A stretch of DNA of 7,229 nucleotides from Gemmatimonadaceae bacterium (GTDB lineage Bacteria > Gemmatimonadota > Gemmatimonadetes > Gemmatimonadales > Gemmatimonadaceae): NCBI GenBank assembly GCA_014378185.1, contig JACMOE010000727.1, positions 1 to 7,229 of the forward strand, written 5' to 3'. This document shows positions 6,444 to 7,229 of this stretch, in pieces; the stretch's first letter is position 1; the number at the start of each line of letters is the position of its first letter. Made by a program: the position numbers and the translations under genes. The notes beneath the pieces were generated by a model. The model was not told where the DNA came from. It made no database searches and worked only from the letters and a program-made list of their open reading frames with translations.

Positions 6444-7073
6444 ATGCTGAGCGCCTCACCACGTGCTGGCCTGGCGCACCTCAGGCGCGCCGATCCCATT
6501 CTCGCGGCGCTCATCGCGCGCGTGGGCCCGTATCGGCTTCAGCCGCGCCGGACAGGCACCCATTACGACGCACTTGTCCGCTCCATCGTCTACCAGCAGC
6601 TGTCCGGCAAGGCGGCCGGGACCATCCTGCGCCGATTCTGTGAGCTGTATCCGGGCAATCGGCCCACTGCGGCGCTGGTGCTGGGCACCGACGAGGCACT
6701 GATGCGCGGCGCCGGACTCTCGCGCCAGAAGCTCGGCTACCTGCGCGATCTTTCAGATCGCGTCGCCAGTGGCACGCTCCCCCTGGCGCATCTTGGGAGG
6801 CTGCCCGATGACGCGATCGTCGAGCACCTGGTGCAGGTGAAGGGGATCGGGAAGTGGACCGCCCAGATGTTCCTCATGTTCAGGCTCGGCCGCCCCGACG
6901 TGCTTCCCGACCTCGACCTGGGCATCCAGAACGCGATCCAGCGGGCATACGGCTTGAAGACGCGGCCGACGGCCAAGGACGTGCTCAGCATGGGTGAGTG
7001 GTGGCATCCTTACGCGACGATGGCGAGCTGGTACCTGTGGCGATCGCTGGAAAATGGGGATGGCCAGCTCTGA
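6444..7073 (+). CDS. DNA-3-methyladenine glycosylase, AlkA/HhH-GPD family
   Basis: Product of 209 residues from the ATG at 6444. It belongs to the helix-hairpin-helix GPD glycosylases, which excise alkylated purines such as 3-methyladenine from DNA and start base-excision repair. Supporting features are LRRADPILAALI (13-24), the conserved VYQQLSGKAA (49-58), the hairpin VKGIGKWTAQMFLMF (132-146), and LPDLDLGIQ, whose second Asp (D158) aligns with the catalytic Asp of the family (PxxDLG). It lacks the extra N-terminal domain of E. coli AlkA (282 residues) and resembles the short, compact class. The frame stays open to an ATG at 6360, but that extension is Arg-rich and low-complexity, and family members usually begin about ten residues before LRRADP, so 6444 is preferred; neither start has a good ribosome binding site. 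The DUF445-type gene follows after 28 bases and may be co-transcribed. Confidence 0.9.
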   Translation: MLSASPRAGLAHLRRADPILAALIARVGPYRLQPRRTGTHYDALVRSIVYQQLSGKAAGTILRRFCELYPGNRPTAALVLGTDEALMRGAGLSRQKLGYLRDLSDRVASGTLPLAHLGRLPDDAIVEHLVQVKGIGKWTAQMFLMFRLGRPDVLPDLDLGIQNAIQRAYGLKTRPTAKDVLSMGEWWHPYATMASWYLWRSLENGDGQL

Positions 7074-7101
7074 CGCCGTACCCACGCCTATTTTTCCGGG
7101 A

Positions 7102-7229
7102 ATGCTAGTCGTAAAGGACGATACAGAAAAAATCAGGCAGTACGCCATCATGCGGCGGCGCGCCACGGCGCTGCTCGCCGCCTTTGCGCTGCTGTTCGTG
7201 GCGCTATCCGTGCTGTCGCACCTGCGGCC
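7102..7229 (+). CDS. Partial CDS, N-terminus of a DUF445 membrane protein
   Basis: The first 42 codons of a gene that runs off the right edge. From the ATG at 7102 the peptide opens MLVVKDDTEKIRQYAIMRRR and continues with a transmembrane segment at about residues 22-40 (ATALLAAFALLFVALSVLSH). A charged leader, then (M/K)RRAT-(A/G)LL and a single hydrophobic helix, is the standard opening of DUF445 proteins, which are conserved membrane proteins of unknown function. GGGA abuts the start; an internal ATG at 7150 would remove the charged leader that the family normally has. It lies 28 bases after the glycosylase stop with no terminator between. The call rests on the N-terminus alone, so the rest of the family's features cannot be checked here. 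Confidence 0.65.
   Translation, partial: MLVVKDDTEKIRQYAIMRRRATALLAAFALLFVALSVLSHLR

Noticed and set aside
6289..6462. N-terminal extension of DUF502 to an ATG at 6462
   Set aside because: The extra 58 residues are Arg/Cys-rich and unlike the family, would overlap the glycosylase start region, and lie upstream of a better start with AGAGG.
5126..6514. A 462-codon minus-strand open frame across rsmD and DUF502
   Set aside because: It runs antisense to rsmD and in the wrong frame for DUF502, and its product is His/Arg-rich with no recognisable motif.

Overview
The window is GC-rich, densely coded bacterial chromosome with almost no spare intergenic space. Gene content points to an aerobic soil or freshwater lineage such as Gemmatimonadota, or less likely Acidobacteriota: a large secreted VPS10/sortilin-type BNR-repeat protein, a short AlkA-type glycosylase next to a DUF445 membrane protein, a DUF502 membrane protein and RsmD. 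The taxon is inferred from gene content and composition, not from a marker gene.

Layout, left to right. The 5' end of a minus-strand gene (1-114, possibly an Hpt-domain protein) runs off the left edge. A gap of about 170 bases follows, holding an imperfect palindrome and a doubtful 50-codon ORF. Next is a minus-strand regulator (282-1514). It joins an N-terminal helix-turn-helix and a region resembling the Xre/MbcA/ParS antitoxin toxin-binding domain (DUF2384) to two PAS sensor domains, and it stops just as a third PAS domain seems to begin. Its upstream region carries a reasonable sigma-70-type promoter, with a perfect 8-bp inverted repeat over the predicted transcription start. Then comes a 1075-residue exported VPS10/Asp-box beta-propeller protein on the minus strand (1702-4929). 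Across a 235-base divergent spacer, plus-strand rsmD (5165-5725) overlaps the 3' end of a minus-strand DUF502 gene (5713-6288) by 13 bp. A plus-strand AlkA-family DNA glycosylase (6444-7073) is divergent from DUF502 and is followed after 28 bases by the 5' end of a DUF445-type gene (from 7102) that runs off the right edge.

The right half is ordinary housekeeping: rRNA methylation, base-excision repair and conserved membrane proteins. The left third is the unusual part. A DNA-binding, antitoxin-like protein carries sensory PAS domains, has no visible enzymatic output and no RES-type toxin beside it, and lies upstream, on the same strand, of a possible phosphotransfer protein. It may be a repurposed antitoxin scaffold acting as a PAS-gated one-component regulator, or the truncated front end of a former hybrid sensor kinase.
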